A DNA stretch of 64,000 nt from Corynebacterium poyangense (GCF_014522205.1 NZ_CP046884.1:2232001-2296000); one strand, 5' to 3'; positions 53,907 through 64,000 are shown, counted from the stretch's first letter. Numbers and translations are program-made. Notes: generated by a model from the sequence alone, not told the origin.

Positions 53907-54806
53907 TTAATCGCCTATTTGATCGATACCTCGCATGACGATCTTTGGATCTGGTTCACCAACAAGCTCGTGGTCTTTATCGGTGTACTCAAACTTGCTG
54001 AGAACATAGCGCATGGCGTTAATCCGTGCGCGTTTTTTGTCATTGGATTTAATAGTGATCCACGGGGATTCATCAGTATCGGTGTAGCGGAATTGCTCTT
54101 CCTTGGCCCGAGTGTAGTCCGGCCACTTATCCAGGGACGCTAGATCCATAGGGGACAATTTCCACTGACGAACCGGATCCACCTGACGAATAGCAAAGCG
54201 AGTACGCTGTTCTTTTTGGGTCACGGAAAACCAGAACTTGGTGAGCGAAATACCCGAACCGAGGATCATATTCTCCAGCATCGGCACTTCCCGCAGAAAC
54301 TCAGCATGTTGTGACTCCGTGCAAAAGCCCATAACTCGCTCTACACCGGAACGGTTGTACCAGGAGCGGTCAAAAAAGACGATTTCTCCGGCGCAAGGGA
54401 AATGCTGGATATAGCGCTGGAAGTACCAGGAAGTCGATTCCCGCGGACTGGGTTTTTCCAGCGCGACGGTCCTGGCGCCTCGAGGGTTGAGGTGCTCGTT
54501 AAAACGTTTGATGGTGCCGCCTTTACCCGCCGCATCACGTCCCTCAAACAGGATGATGTGCTTTTGACCCGTATCCTTAGTCCAGTTTTGCCACTTCAAT
54601 AGCTCGATTTGCAGAGCTCTTTTCACATGCTCATACTCATCCCGACTTATCCGCGTGTCATAGGGGTAATTCTCTCTCCAGGTTTGCACCGGAGAACCAT
54701 CAGGCTGGAGGAGAACTGGATCATCCTCATCACTGTCGTCAACGACATAGCCCTCAGTTTTTGTTAAATCAATGATCGGGAGTTCATCATCCTTGTGGTC
54801 AGCCAT
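53907..54806 (-). CDS. ppk2: Polyphosphate kinase 2
   Basis: PPK2-family kinase (299 aa) using polyphosphate as phosphate donor to nucleotides. The P-loop is FEGRDAAGKGGTIKRF. The Walker B/lid region is FFDRSWYNRSGVERVMGFC, and the following FWFSVTQKEQRTRF and DTDESPWITIKSNDKKRARI are typical. About 60 acidic N-terminal residues precede the domain. In C. glutamicum ppk2B lies directly beside porA, as here, which supports orthology. Single-domain length suggests the class that acts on nucleoside diphosphates, but class cannot be fixed by eye. Confidence 0.93.
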   Translation of the reverse strand: MADHKDDELPIIDLTKTEGYVVDDSDEDDPVLLQPDGSPVQTWRENYPYDTRISRDEYEHVKRALQIELLKWQNWTKDTGQKHIILFEGRDAAGKGGTIKRFNEHLNPRGARTVALEKPSPRESTSWYFQRYIQHFPCAGEIVFFDRSWYNRSGVERVMGFCTESQHAEFLREVPMLENMILGSGISLTKFWFSVTQKEQRTRFAIRQVDPVRQWKLSPMDLASLDKWPDYTRAKEEQFRYTDTDESPWITIKSNDKKRARINAMRYVLSKFEYTDKDHELVGEPDPKIVMRGIDQIGD

Positions 54807-54892
54807 AATCTAATTCTACTGCGCATTGTGCATTTTCACCCCCGTTAACCCCATTTGGCGAAGGATTATTTTCCGTCCCTATTTAGACATGG

Positions 54893-54931
54893 AAAAATCC
54901 CACCTTCGAAGGAGAAAAAGGCGGGATTTTT
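54893..54931 (-). terminator. Terminator downstream of porA
   Basis: Stem AAAAATCCCACCTT with AAGGCGGGATTTTT (one mismatch), 10-nt loop; on the minus strand it ends in a T-run. Confidence 0.8.
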
Positions 54932-54962
54932 CAGCTTTAGCTACCTGCGTTAGAAGAGGTTA

Positions 54963-55172
54963 CTACTTCACGAGACCCAGCAGAGCAGCGATGTTTCCAG
55001 CATAAGCACCGAAGTCCTTGAGTACGGTGAACAGCTGGCCAATGAGCCCCTCAGAGGACAGGGCATTCCAGGTTCCCATGTTGGTGACGAAGTCAACGAA
55101 GGACTTGGCAACCTCGGGAGCTCCAGTGGTGGTGGGGGCGTCGCCAGGAACTACACCAGTGTGGGTTTCCAT
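54963..55172 (-). CDS. porA: PorA-like cell-wall channel polypeptide
   Basis: 69-aa protein with AAGGAG before the ATG and no signal peptide, as in corynebacterial porins of the mycolate outer membrane. The C-terminal half, with SSEGLIGQLFTVLKDFGAYA and a GLVK end, follows the PorA pattern (SGSGLIGYVFDFLG in C. glutamicum). The first ~30 residues are extra relative to the 45-aa C. glutamicum PorA. PorA forms the cation-selective channel together with PorH after O-mycoloylation. Position between ppk2 and porH matches C. glutamicum. Confidence 0.85.
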   Translation of the reverse strand: METHTGVVPGDAPTTTGAPEVAKSFVDFVTNMGTWNALSSEGLIGQLFTVLKDFGAYAGNIAALLGLVK

Positions 55173-55228
55173 TTATAAACTCCTTAGTTCAGAGAGAAAG
55201 ATTGGCGTTTTTACTTAATCTGGATTGA

Positions 55229-55465
55229 TTAGTTATGAGGAAGGGAGTTATCCAGATTCAGCGGGGTACCAGGGGTATCGGAAGAATGATTGCTGATCGG
55301 GGTGTTGAGCAGGCTAGAGGTCTGAGCCGGAAGCTTGGGATCTCCGAACAGCTCACCCAGGTGGAGGAGCATCTTGGGGAAATCCTGGAAGATTGCCGAG
55401 AAAGACTTAGCAAAAGTGGAAAAGTCCTTCAGAGCGGACTCAACGACCGCAATATCGAAGTGCAT
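55229..55465 (-). CDS. porH: PorH-like cell-wall channel polypeptide
   Basis: 78 aa, no signal peptide, AAGGAG ribosome-binding site. Residues 4-42 form an amphipathic helix of PorH type (SALKDFSTFAKSFSAIFQDF, then PKMLLHLGELFGD). A polar Ser/Asn/Pro-rich tail of about 35 residues is absent from the 57-aa C. glutamicum PorH. Upstream of porA in the same transcript, and downstream of groEL2, as in C. glutamicum. Confidence 0.82.
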   Translation of the reverse strand: MHFDIAVVESALKDFSTFAKSFSAIFQDFPKMLLHLGELFGDPKLPAQTSSLLNTPISNHSSDTPGTPLNLDNSLPHN

Positions 55466-55860
55466 GTTGTCTCCTTGGTGAGATAACCGGTTCTCAAGTC
55501 AGATCCGGCAGAACTTAAGAAATTGGGTTCGACACTTTTCAGTGCCTCACAAATAGAATTCTCGCAGGTTTTTGGCGCTAGTCAACACGTAAATGCCTCT
55601 CCAGGATCAACTGCAACCTGTTAAGGAAACAAAATATTAAATGAAATTAATAATCCCTTTAATAACAATTTGGCAACTACCTTGGGATTTAAACATCTTT
55701 TAAGGCGAAATAAGCAAAGGGAACCCTAACCTATGTCGTTTGGATCGGACCTAACAATCTCCAAAACTTTTTCAGTTTTTCCACTCAAAACTTATCCATT
55801 TCACCCCTATGTGGGGGTGCTTTATGGCTAAGAACTGCACAGACTTCCGTTACACAAGCG
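55466..55860 (-). promoter_or_regulatory. Long upstream region of porH-porA with candidate promoter at 55558-55585
   Basis: On the minus strand TTGACT (55580-55585) and GAGAAT (55558-55563) are spaced by 16 bp, placing transcription start about 85 nt before porH. The remaining upstream part (about 55600-55800) is AT-rich with several A/T runs, usual for strong porin promoters. No gene was recognised. Confidence 0.45.
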
Positions 55861-55893
55861 AAAACCCTGCCTCCCTCAGGGATCGGCAGGGTT
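55861..55893 (-). terminator. Terminator of groEL2
   Basis: Stem AACCCTGCC/GGCAGGGTT enclosing a smaller CCCT/AGGG hairpin; TTTT follows on the minus strand. Confidence 0.82.
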
Positions 55894-55919
55894 GCAGAGT
55901 TCAGCTACTAAGAATTTAC

Positions 55920-57584
<1,665 letters not shown>

Positions 57585-57700
57585 TCACGGTTGATAGCGA
57601 CGACACTCAACGTCTCGGCATCAAGCAGGCGCCCGCGACGGCACGGTCGGTGAGTGTGGGCCAACCTCACCCGCTTAAGTGTGTTTATTCAAATAGTCAT

Positions 57701-57727
57701 CTAGCACTCGAACAAATCAAGTGCCAG
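57701..57727 (-). promoter_or_regulatory. CIRCE element (HrcA operator) of groEL2
   Basis: CTAGCACTC-N9-AAGTGCCAG, matching the CIRCE consensus (TTAGCACTC-N9-GAGTGCTAA) in spacing and nearly all core bases. A -35-like TTGATT on the minus strand lies inside it, so HrcA binding would block the heat-shock promoter. Confidence 0.85.
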
Positions 57728-57780
57728 ATCCCGTTTTAGCAGTCACGCCCCGAGAGTGCAAGACAGTACACTAGGAGCAC

Positions 57781-59103
57781 ATGACACGAGAGAGTATTTT
57801 CCAGGATCTGAAAGAGCTGGTCTCCTTTAATTCTGTGCATGGAGATCCAGAATTAGTCGACCAGCACGCTGGGGCTGCCCAGTGGGTGAGCGAAGCTCTC
57901 AAGAAAGCAAATCTTGAGGTAGAGGTCGTTCCCACTGTTGATGATGCCCCGATCATCTTGGGACGAAAAGCACCCGAACCCGGCATGCCTACCATCTTGC
58001 TCTATTCCCACTACGACGTGGTGTCTGCTGGGGAAAGCGAAAAGTGGGAATCTGACCCCTTCACTCTGACTGAACGTGACGGTCGGTGGTATGGGCGCGG
58101 CGCCGCAGACTGTAAAGGCAATTTAGTGATGCATCTGGAAGCCTTGCGGCAAGTAGAACAGGCTGGTGGCACGCCTCTAGGAATCTTGGTCCTCATTGAG
58201 GGCTCCGAAGAACAAGGCGGAGAGGGGTTAGATCAGCTCATCAAGGACCGCCCAGAACTCTTCGCCGCCGATGTCATCTTTATTGCTGATTCCGGCAACG
58301 CTGCCGTCGGACATCCCACTCTTACCACCTGCTTGCGAGGAGGTGCGCAGATTGCCGTCACCGTGAACACCTTGGAGGCACCCGTTCATTCTGGAAGCTT
58401 TGGAGGTGCTGCACCGGATGCAGTAGCCGCCTTAGTCCGTCTACTGGACACCTTGCGAGATCCCCAAGGACGCACCGTTATTGAAGGGGTGGATTGTTCC
58501 GGAAAGTGGACAGGAGAGCCTTATCCTGCCGAACAATTCCGCCAGGACGCCGGGGTGCTGGATGGGGTACAACTCATGGGCGCAGAAAACGACCTACCCG
58601 CAGATATGGTGTGGGCGCGGCCCGCTATTAGCATCACTGGTTTTAGTTCCACTCCAGTAGATCAGGCGGTCAATGCGGTGCCAGCTACTGCTTCTGCTCG
58701 CCTCAACCTCCGGGTTCCAGCTGGAATGGACACCCTTGACACCATGGATAAGTTGATAGCCCATCTCAAGAATAACGTTCCCTTTGGGGCAAAAATTGAG
58801 GTAGAAACGTGGGAAGGAAATCAACCTTTTGCCGCAGATACTAGCGGTCCGGCTGCCCGGGCCTTGGCTGCTGCGCTGGCTAAAGCCTACGGCCAGGAGC
58901 ACTGCGCAGAAATGGGTTCAGGTGGATCCATTCCGCTGACCAGCGCCCTGCAATCGGCCTACCCTGAAGCAGAGATTGCACTATTCGGGGTCGAAGAACC
59001 GCAATGCTCTATCCACTCCCCCAACGAATCAGTAGATCCCACGGAGATTGAACGGATAGCTGCAGCCGAAGCTGACTTTTTGCTGCACTACCGGGGAGAA
59101 TAG
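57781..59103 (+). CDS. M20 family metallopeptidase (dipeptidase type)
   Basis: 440-aa cytoplasmic metal-dependent peptidase. The first metal-binding motif is LYSHYDVVSAG (His and Asp). The bridging Asp is in GRGAADCKGN, the catalytic EE pair in IEGSEEQGGEGL, and a further ligand in FIADSGNAAVG. The last ligand His is in CSIHSPNES. A dimerisation domain lies between (GGAQIAVTVNTLEAPVHSGSF). This layout is that of dipeptidases/M20A carboxypeptidases acting on small peptides. It is divergent from groEL2 and stands alone. Confidence 0.93.
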   Translation: MTRESIFQDLKELVSFNSVHGDPELVDQHAGAAQWVSEALKKANLEVEVVPTVDDAPIILGRKAPEPGMPTILLYSHYDVVSAGESEKWESDPFTLTERDGRWYGRGAADCKGNLVMHLEALRQVEQAGGTPLGILVLIEGSEEQGGEGLDQLIKDRPELFAADVIFIADSGNAAVGHPTLTTCLRGGAQIAVTVNTLEAPVHSGSFGGAAPDAVAALVRLLDTLRDPQGRTVIEGVDCSGKWTGEPYPAEQFRQDAGVLDGVQLMGAENDLPADMVWARPAISITGFSSTPVDQAVNAVPATASARLNLRVPAGMDTLDTMDKLIAHLKNNVPFGAKIEVETWEGNQPFAADTSGPAARALAAALAKAYGQEHCAEMGSGGSIPLTSALQSAYPEAEIALFGVEEPQCSIHSPNESVDPTEIERIAAAEADFLLHYRGE

Positions 59104-59310
59104 GAAGGATTTGCACCACATCCTCCACTGATTTAGAGTGTGTCGCATGGCACAATTTGCGGTACATCTTCGTCGAGTAGCCAAGGCTACGTACCCCGGT
59201 GCGGGATAGGGACTGACCCCCGCACGCGGGGAAGTAGTCGTTAATCACCCAGCCTTTCGACGGAGTCGGTCCACCACATTTTCCGCTCTCACTCCTAAAG
59301 GACCGACGCC
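59104..59310 (+). other. Structured leader upstream of the LeuA-domain gene
   Basis: The 207-bp gap contains several stems. AGGAT/ATCCT is near 59105. GGTAC/GTACC encloses GTAGCC-AA-GGCTAC (about 59160-59195). Two mutually exclusive pairings then share the segment CCCCGCAC: GTGCGGG with CCCGCAC, or CCCCGC with GCGGGG (about 59198-59231). A short frame inside encodes MAQFAVHLRRVAKATYPGAG. Alternative stems suggest an attenuator or other RNA switch, but no known riboswitch motif was recognised. Confidence 0.4.
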
Positions 59311-59772
59311 ATGCTTACTACCACATCTATTGATCCACTTCAGCGCCGTTTTGGTGGGGATATTCACTTGCCTCTCGGATTTAAAGAAGAGGCGAGGGAA
59401 ATGGATTGGGAATTATTCACCACAATTTATTCACCAACTCCTAGTGTGAGGATCACTCAACTTCAGCAGTGGGGAGAAAACTTCCACGCGGAGTTGATTT
59501 GCAGCTCAAAGACTCATCCCACTCGACATCTCCACCGCGAAGTTCGGGCCCATGGTCCGATATCTGCCTGTACTCAATTTCTTGGGGACCTGGGTAGATA
59601 CGTTGAAATCCAGAGTTTTCATCAGCGAGAAATCTTCTCTGCGACAGTGACCATGCTGAAAGTCCGGCACCAATATTTGCGGAAAACTGCGTGGGCTATC
59701 GGATTTGGCGCTAACCCCGAAAACTCTATCGCTACCGCCATGAGCTGTGCTGCTGAAAGAATCCACTCCTAA
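59311..59772 (+). CDS. Stand-alone LeuA-type allosteric (regulatory) domain protein
   Basis: 153 aa. The C-terminal ~75 residues resemble the regulatory domain of 2-isopropylmalate synthase: GRYVEIQSFHQREIFS (compare the VRVLDYSEHAMS segment) and KTAWAIGFGANPENSIATAM (compare the TVWGVGI...TASLRAVVSA segment). The N-terminal part (RRFGGDIHLPLGF) also recalls the LeuA N-terminus. No catalytic TIM barrel is present, so it is not an enzyme by itself. It could sense leucine or another ligand, or bind the real LeuA. It follows a structured leader and precedes the Mrp operon. The assignment is by eye. Confidence 0.6.
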   Translation: MLTTTSIDPLQRRFGGDIHLPLGFKEEAREMDWELFTTIYSPTPSVRITQLQQWGENFHAELICSSKTHPTRHLHREVRAHGPISACTQFLGDLGRYVEIQSFHQREIFSATVTMLKVRHQYLRKTAWAIGFGANPENSIATAMSCAAERIHS

Positions 59773-59843
59773 AAAATGGGACATGTACACTAGAACAACG
59801 TACGTGTAGCCACACATAGGAATTTTTGGGGAGCAATGAACTC

Positions 59844-62735
59844 GTGATGATCCTACTAGGCGCACTCGCGCTCGCCGCGATCCTCGCGCCCACGTTGGTC
59901 CGCGTGTGTGGCAGACCAGCTTTCGGCCTCTTAGCCCTCGTCCCCGGCAGTGGATTCCTCTGGATCCTCAGCCTCTTTTTCAGCGGAACCTTCACCCAAG
60001 GTGGGCACATCACCACACAGATCAGCTGGCTGCCACAATTCCACCTGGATCTTAACTTCCGGCTTGACTCACTAGCCGCCCTCTTTAGCTTGATCATTCT
60101 CGGCATAGGCGCTCTCGTGCTGCTGTACTGCTGGGGATATTTTGACTCCAATCCCCTGCGACTGTCCCTCTTCGGAGGGCAGATGGTGGCTTTCGCTACC
60201 GCAATGTTTGGCCTAGTGACGTCGAACTCTCTCCTGCTGATGTACATCTTCTGGGAAATCACCTCAGTATTGTCTTTCCTCTTGGTGGGCTATTACGGAG
60301 AAAGAGCATCCTCGCGGCGCTCAGCAGGACAAGCTCTGATGATTACCGCCCTGGGCGGGTTGGTCATGCTCGTGGGGATTGTGCTGTTAGGGAGACAAAC
60401 CGGCATTTGGTTGTTATCAGATATTCCCCTCTATCAGCACTGGGAATTCACTCCCCGGATTGCTGCCGCCGTAGCCTTGATCTTGTGCGGAGCCATTAGC
60501 AAATCAGCCATCGCTCCAGCGCACTTCTGGCTTCCCGGCGCTATGGCTGCCCCCACTCCCGTCTCGGCGTACCTTCACTCCGCAGCCATGGTGAAAGCTG
60601 GAATCTACCTGGTCGCCCGCCTTGCCCCAGATTTCAACGTGGTTGCTTCCTGGCATGTGGTGTTGATTCCGCTAGGAGTATTCACCATGTTGCTCGGTGG
60701 CTGGATGGCGCTCAAACAGCGAGACCTAAAACTCATTCTGGCCTACGGAACAGTATCGCAACTAGGTTTTATCATTTCAGTGATGGCCATTGGCTCAGCT
60801 GAAGCAATCCAGGCTGGTCTTGCGTTAACCTTTGCTCACTCACTTTTTAAAGCCACGCTCTTTATGGTGGTGGGGGCCATAGATCATTCCACCGGCACGC
60901 GAGATATTACGCAGCTGGCCGGATTAGGCCGCGCGCAGCCACTCTTGAGCACCTGCGCGGCTCTAGCCGCAGCCTCCATGGCCGGCATTCCACTCCTCTT
61001 CGGGTTCATTGCCAAGGAAACCGCCCTCGATGCTGTGCTCCATGAAACCCTGCTGACCGGAATGCCGGGGAATCTTATGCTCGTGGGGCTGGTGTTGGGA
61101 TCTATGTTGACCATGGCGTATTCGCTGTACTTTCTGTACGGCGCTTTTGCTAAAAAAGGCCAGGAGGAGCCCAGCGATGCCGTCAAAAATCTCCATCCCG
61201 CTGGCCCACTACTGTGGCTACCTCCGGCAGTACTGACGGTACTGAGCCTAGGGTTTGGCCTCTACCCTAGGCCGCTATCTCTGGGGCTCGACGCCCACCT
61301 GGGTAGTGTTTTCCCCCAACAAACCACTCACACCTTGGCGCTGTGGCACGGCTTCAATATTCCGCTTCTGCTATCGGCAGTGATTATTGCTGGGGGTGCG
61401 ATCATGTTTTGGCAACGAGATTTCCTCAGGCGTTTCCAATTTGAGCTTCCTGGCTTGGGATCTGCAGATTCCGCTTATGATGCCACCTTGGATTTCTTAA
61501 GAAACCTATCCCTTAGGATTACTGCCTCCACCCAGCGCGGTTCTTTGACAATCAATCTGGGGATTATTTTCTTAGTTTTGTCTCTGCTTCCGCTTTCGGC
61601 TCTTATTCTTGGCCACCGTCCCGAAGTTCGCATGATGCTGTGGGATACCCCCTGGCAGTCCGTGTTGGCCTTAACCATCGTGGTGGTGTCCATCGGGGCT
61701 GCAGTGAGCCAAAATCGGTTATCGGGGGTGATCTTGGTGGGGGTCACCGGCTACTGCATGGCTATGATTTTCGCTCTCCACGGCGCGCCTGATCTTGCCT
61801 TAACCCAAACCTTGGTGGAAACCATCGTCATGGTGGTATTCATGCTGGTACTACGAAAACTTCCCACTGAAGCTCAATGGCGGGGAGAACCTCGCAGTAA
61901 CCGGGCTCGGGCGTGGCTGTCAATTCTGGTGGGGGTGTGCGTTACTACTTTGGCGTTGCACGCCATAAGTTCCCGAGTAGAACAACCCATAGCCACAGAT
62001 ATTCCGACCCTGGCTAAGGATATCGGCCACGGCGATAACGCGGTCAACGTTCTCCTCGTAGATATTCGCTCTTGGGATACCTTCGGTGAAATCACCGTCT
62101 TGGTGATCGCCGCCATCGGGGTGGCCTCACTGATTTATCGTGGACAATCCTTCGCGCGACCTTCTCGTCGCCCGACCCTCCGCGTAGCGAATCGCAGATG
62201 GCTCGCTGGCCAAGTAGGCGGCGAAAAAGTCCGAAACCGGTCCCTTATGGTCGATGTCGCTACCCGGCTTCTCTTCCCCGCCATGATGGTCCTGTCCATC
62301 TACTTTTTCTTCGCTGGACACAACGCACCTGGCGGCGGATTTGCTGGCGGCTTAGTTGCCGCCCTCGCGTTTACACTGCGCTATCTTGCCGGGGGGCGAG
62401 AAGAACTGGAAGAGGCCCTCCCTATTGACGCCGGGAAACTTCTTGGCAGCGGCCTTATCATTTCCGCCCTGGCCGCTATCTGGCCCATGACGTTGGGCTA
62501 CCCGCCATTGACCTCGAAGGTGTGGGACGTTGAACTCCCCCTCATTGGGGATCTCCACATAGCCTCCGCACTCCTTTTTGACCTGGGAGTTTACCTCATC
62601 GTTATTGGACTTATTTTGCATATTTTGCGCTCCCTCGGCGGGCAGCTAGACCGAGACGAAGAAATGCGTAGGCAACGTGCCAGAGACCGCGCGAAGTCTA
62701 TGCGCCAGGAAGGAGAGCTAAATCGTGGTCGCTAA
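59844..62735 (+). CDS. mrpA: Mrp-type Na+/H+ antiporter subunit A with fused MnhB domain
   Basis: Large membrane protein (963 aa from the GTG at 59844, which has GGGGAG upstream; TTG 59826 and ATG 59847 are alternatives). The first ~500 residues are NuoL-like: FWEITSVLSFLLVGYYG with the conserved Glu, SKSAIAPAHFWLPGAM with the Lys, and HSAAMVKAGIYLVAR. The middle part is the MrpA-specific extension. The end is an MnhB domain (RLLFPAMMVLSIYFFFAGHN, PGGGFAGGLVAAL). Mrp complexes exchange cytoplasmic Na+ (and Li+ or K+) for protons and need all subunits. It overlaps mrpC by 11 bp. Confidence 0.94.
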   Translation: MMILLGALALAAILAPTLVRVCGRPAFGLLALVPGSGFLWILSLFFSGTFTQGGHITTQISWLPQFHLDLNFRLDSLAALFSLIILGIGALVLLYCWGYFDSNPLRLSLFGGQMVAFATAMFGLVTSNSLLLMYIFWEITSVLSFLLVGYYGERASSRRSAGQALMITALGGLVMLVGIVLLGRQTGIWLLSDIPLYQHWEFTPRIAAAVALILCGAISKSAIAPAHFWLPGAMAAPTPVSAYLHSAAMVKAGIYLVARLAPDFNVVASWHVVLIPLGVFTMLLGGWMALKQRDLKLILAYGTVSQLGFIISVMAIGSAEAIQAGLALTFAHSLFKATLFMVVGAIDHSTGTRDITQLAGLGRAQPLLSTCAALAAASMAGIPLLFGFIAKETALDAVLHETLLTGMPGNLMLVGLVLGSMLTMAYSLYFLYGAFAKKGQEEPSDAVKNLHPAGPLLWLPPAVLTVLSLGFGLYPRPLSLGLDAHLGSVFPQQTTHTLALWHGFNIPLLLSAVIIAGGAIMFWQRDFLRRFQFELPGLGSADSAYDATLDFLRNLSLRITASTQRGSLTINLGIIFLVLSLLPLSALILGHRPEVRMMLWDTPWQSVLALTIVVVSIGAAVSQNRLSGVILVGVTGYCMAMIFALHGAPDLALTQTLVETIVMVVFMLVLRKLPTEAQWRGEPRSNRARAWLSILVGVCVTTLALHAISSRVEQPIATDIPTLAKDIGHGDNAVNVLLVDIRSWDTFGEITVLVIAAIGVASLIYRGQSFARPSRRPTLRVANRRWLAGQVGGEKVRNRSLMVDVATRLLFPAMMVLSIYFFFAGHNAPGGGFAGGLVAALAFTLRYLAGGREELEEALPIDAGKLLGSGLIISALAAIWPMTLGYPPLTSKVWDVELPLIGDLHIASALLFDLGVYLIVIGLILHILRSLGGQLDRDEEMRRQRARDRAKSMRQEGELNRGR

Positions 62736-63207
62736 TCTCTTCTTACTCATAGCTGCAGGCGCGATGTTTTCCGCCGGAGTGTACCTGATATTGGACCGGG
62801 CCATGACCAAAATGATGCTTGGTCTTCTCCTCATGGGCAATGGCGCGAACCTCCTTATTTTGCAAGCAGGAGGCCCGGCTGGAGCACCACCAATTATAGG
62901 TCGCGGCTTCGGCGAGGAAGCCGATCCCCTGGTACAAGCAATGATTTTGACCGCCATTGTGATTTCTATGGCGATGACGGCCTTTATTTTGACGCTGGCG
63001 TATCGGCAGTACCGCTACCGCACCGCTGACTTGATTGAAGACGACGTGGAAGATACTGCCATCGCGGCCCGCCCCACCACAGCCAGCGCTCAACCCGACC
63101 ATGATGCCTCGGATGATCCTGAAACCGGGAAGATGACTGGGCAGGGTGATGTCTTTGGCCCGGTCAGCTTTGAGGCACCGGTAAAGGAGGCAGAGAAGAA
63201 TGGCTGA
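62725..63207 (+). CDS. mrpC: Mrp antiporter subunit C
   Basis: 160 aa, NuoK-like, three transmembrane helices: FLLIAAGAMFSAGVYLIL, MMLGLLLMGNGANLLILQAG, and a third around AMILTAIVISMAMTAFILTL. About 60 hydrophilic C-terminal residues with acidic stretches follow, longer than usual MrpC (about 110-120 aa). GTG start at 62725, translationally coupled with mrpA; the stop overlaps mrpD by 8 bp. Confidence 0.94.
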   Translation: MVANLFLLIAAGAMFSAGVYLILDRAMTKMMLGLLLMGNGANLLILQAGGPAGAPPIIGRGFGEEADPLVQAMILTAIVISMAMTAFILTLAYRQYRYRTADLIEDDVEDTAIAARPTTASAQPDHDASDDPETGKMTGQGDVFGPVSFEAPVKEAEKNG

Positions 63208-64000
63208 GCTTATGCCCTACCTCATTCCTATGCCGATCATCTTGCCTGCGGTGGCGGCTGCTATCGCATTGTTACTCAGCAGGCACCCTTTTGGGCAGCG
63301 GGCCGTCGCCTTCCTTACCCTTCTGGCTCTCATTGCGCTCAATGGGGCGATGATCTGGTGGGTGGATATCGAAGGAGCACAAACCCTGCAAATAGGTGGC
63401 TGGGATGCACCCATTGGGATCACCCTAGTAGCTGACCGTCTGTCCACCATAATGCTCACGGTCAGCGCCATCGTCTTATTCTGCGTGGTGTGGTACGCCA
63501 TTTCCCAGGGTATTAGGGATGGTGGTGACGATGAACCTGTCGCCGTCTTTCTCCCCACCTACCTACTCCTCAGTATGGGGGTGAACCTGTCATTCCTGTC
63601 CGGAGACTTATTTAACCTCTACGTTGGTTTTGAGATCTTCCTGGTAGCCAGCTATATTCTGCTCACTTTGGGAGCCTCCCCATCCCGAGTCCGCGCCGGC
63701 GTGGGTTACGTGATGGTCTCCATGGCAAGCTCGATGGTCTTCCTCTTTGCCCTCGCCCTGGTATATGCGTCGGTCGGAACTATGAACATGGCCCATATCG
63801 GCCTCAGAATGGAAGATATTCCTACCGGCACCCGAGCCGCCATCTTGGGCGTACTGCTGGTGGCTTTCGGCATTAAAGCTGCTGTTTTCCCCCTCGACGC
63901 CTGGCTGCCCGATAGCTACCCCACCGCCCCTTCCCTCGTAACCGCGGTCTTTGCCGGTTTACTCACCAAGGTAGGCGTCTATGCGATTATCCGCGTCCGC
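63200..64000 (+). CDS. mrpD: Mrp antiporter subunit D, 5' part
   Basis: Open from the ATG at 63200 (with AAAGGAGG upstream) to the right edge, 267 codons without stop. It belongs to the NuoN/NuoM-like proton-translocating subunits: LLSMGVNLSFLSGDLFNLYV, then GFEIFLVASYILLTLGAS with the conserved Glu, and GIKAAVFPLDAWLPDSYPTA with the conserved Lys in the helix. I read this frame myself from the sequence. Remaining mrpE, F and G would be expected beyond the window. Confidence 0.93.
   Translation, partial: MAELMPYLIPMPIILPAVAAAIALLLSRHPFGQRAVAFLTLLALIALNGAMIWWVDIEGAQTLQIGGWDAPIGITLVADRLSTIMLTVSAIVLFCVVWYAISQGIRDGGDDEPVAVFLPTYLLLSMGVNLSFLSGDLFNLYVGFEIFLVASYILLTLGASPSRVRAGVGYVMVSMASSMVFLFALALVYASVGTMNMAHIGLRMEDIPTGTRAAILGVLLVAFGIKAAVFPLDAWLPDSYPTAPSLVTAVFAGLLTKVGVYAIIRVR

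Noticed and set aside
55725..55745. Second half-match to a DtxR box (CCTAACCTA) upstream of porH
   Set aside because: Single half-site without the partner arm, too weak to claim.

Overview
The window looks like a chromosome segment of a Corynebacterium or a close relative. The folate/cell-wall block (DUF2520-DUF6779-DUF3180-folK-folB-folP-folE-ftsH-hpt-tilS-dacB, then divergent ppa) is the arrangement known from corynebacteria and mycobacteria. The ppk2-porA-porH-groEL2 block matches the C. glutamicum PorA/PorH porin locus. GTG/TTG starts, a CIRCE element at groEL and a BioQ-type box at bioW fit the same group. No rRNA, tRNA, insertion sequence or CRISPR array was seen.

Layout. 1-755: 5' part of a PanC-like gene. 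784-13464: a complete uptake [NiFe]-hydrogenase locus on alternating strands (hypE, hypF, hypA, hypB, small and large subunits, cytochrome b, protease, second hypA, orphan large-subunit-like protein, two hypC, hypD). 13558-17112: lysS and bioF-bioW with a BioQ-like operator. 17155-27116: the conserved folate/ftsH/hpt/tilS/dacB block on the minus strand, then ppa. 27766-30282: small accessory genes (glycosyltransferase, GNAT, rhodanese, MarR). 30432-34292: a 1286-residue Pls-type (poly-epsilon-lysine-synthetase-like) NRPS.

34456-53841 is a catabolic region. It opens with a DUF2236/MpaB-type oxygenase and an aldehyde dehydrogenase. About 5 kb of decaying genes follow (second DUF2236, a flavin monooxygenase, a DUF6230 protein, a PucR regulator; only the DUF6114 gene looks intact). 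After that come thiolase, acyl-CoA dehydrogenase, enoyl-CoA hydratase, alpha-methylacyl-CoA racemase, MarR, acyl-CoA ligase, TetR, an HSD10-type dehydrogenase, EtfB, EtfA and a b-type cytochrome with an unusual repeat-bearing N-terminus. The racemase, HSD10-type enzyme and IVD/LCAD-type dehydrogenase point to beta-oxidation of alpha-methyl-branched acids, with electrons leaving through ETF and perhaps the membrane cytochrome. A TetR operator candidate occurs both at tetR/SDR and at the thiolase promoter.

53907-57727: ppk2, porA, porH and groEL2 on the minus strand. 57781-64000: an M20 peptidase, a small stand-alone LeuA-regulatory-domain protein behind a structured leader, and the start of an Mrp Na+/H+ antiporter operon (mrpA with fused B domain, mrpC, 5' part of mrpD) that runs off the right edge.

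The least expected signals are: a P-type-ATPase-like cytoplasmic domain fused to the hydrogenase cytochrome b; an orphan hydrogenase large-subunit homologue with a shortened C-terminal metal motif; the linkage of MpaB-type oxygenase genes with methyl-branched beta-oxidation; and the ETF-linked cytochrome b with three RxGLPR repeats.
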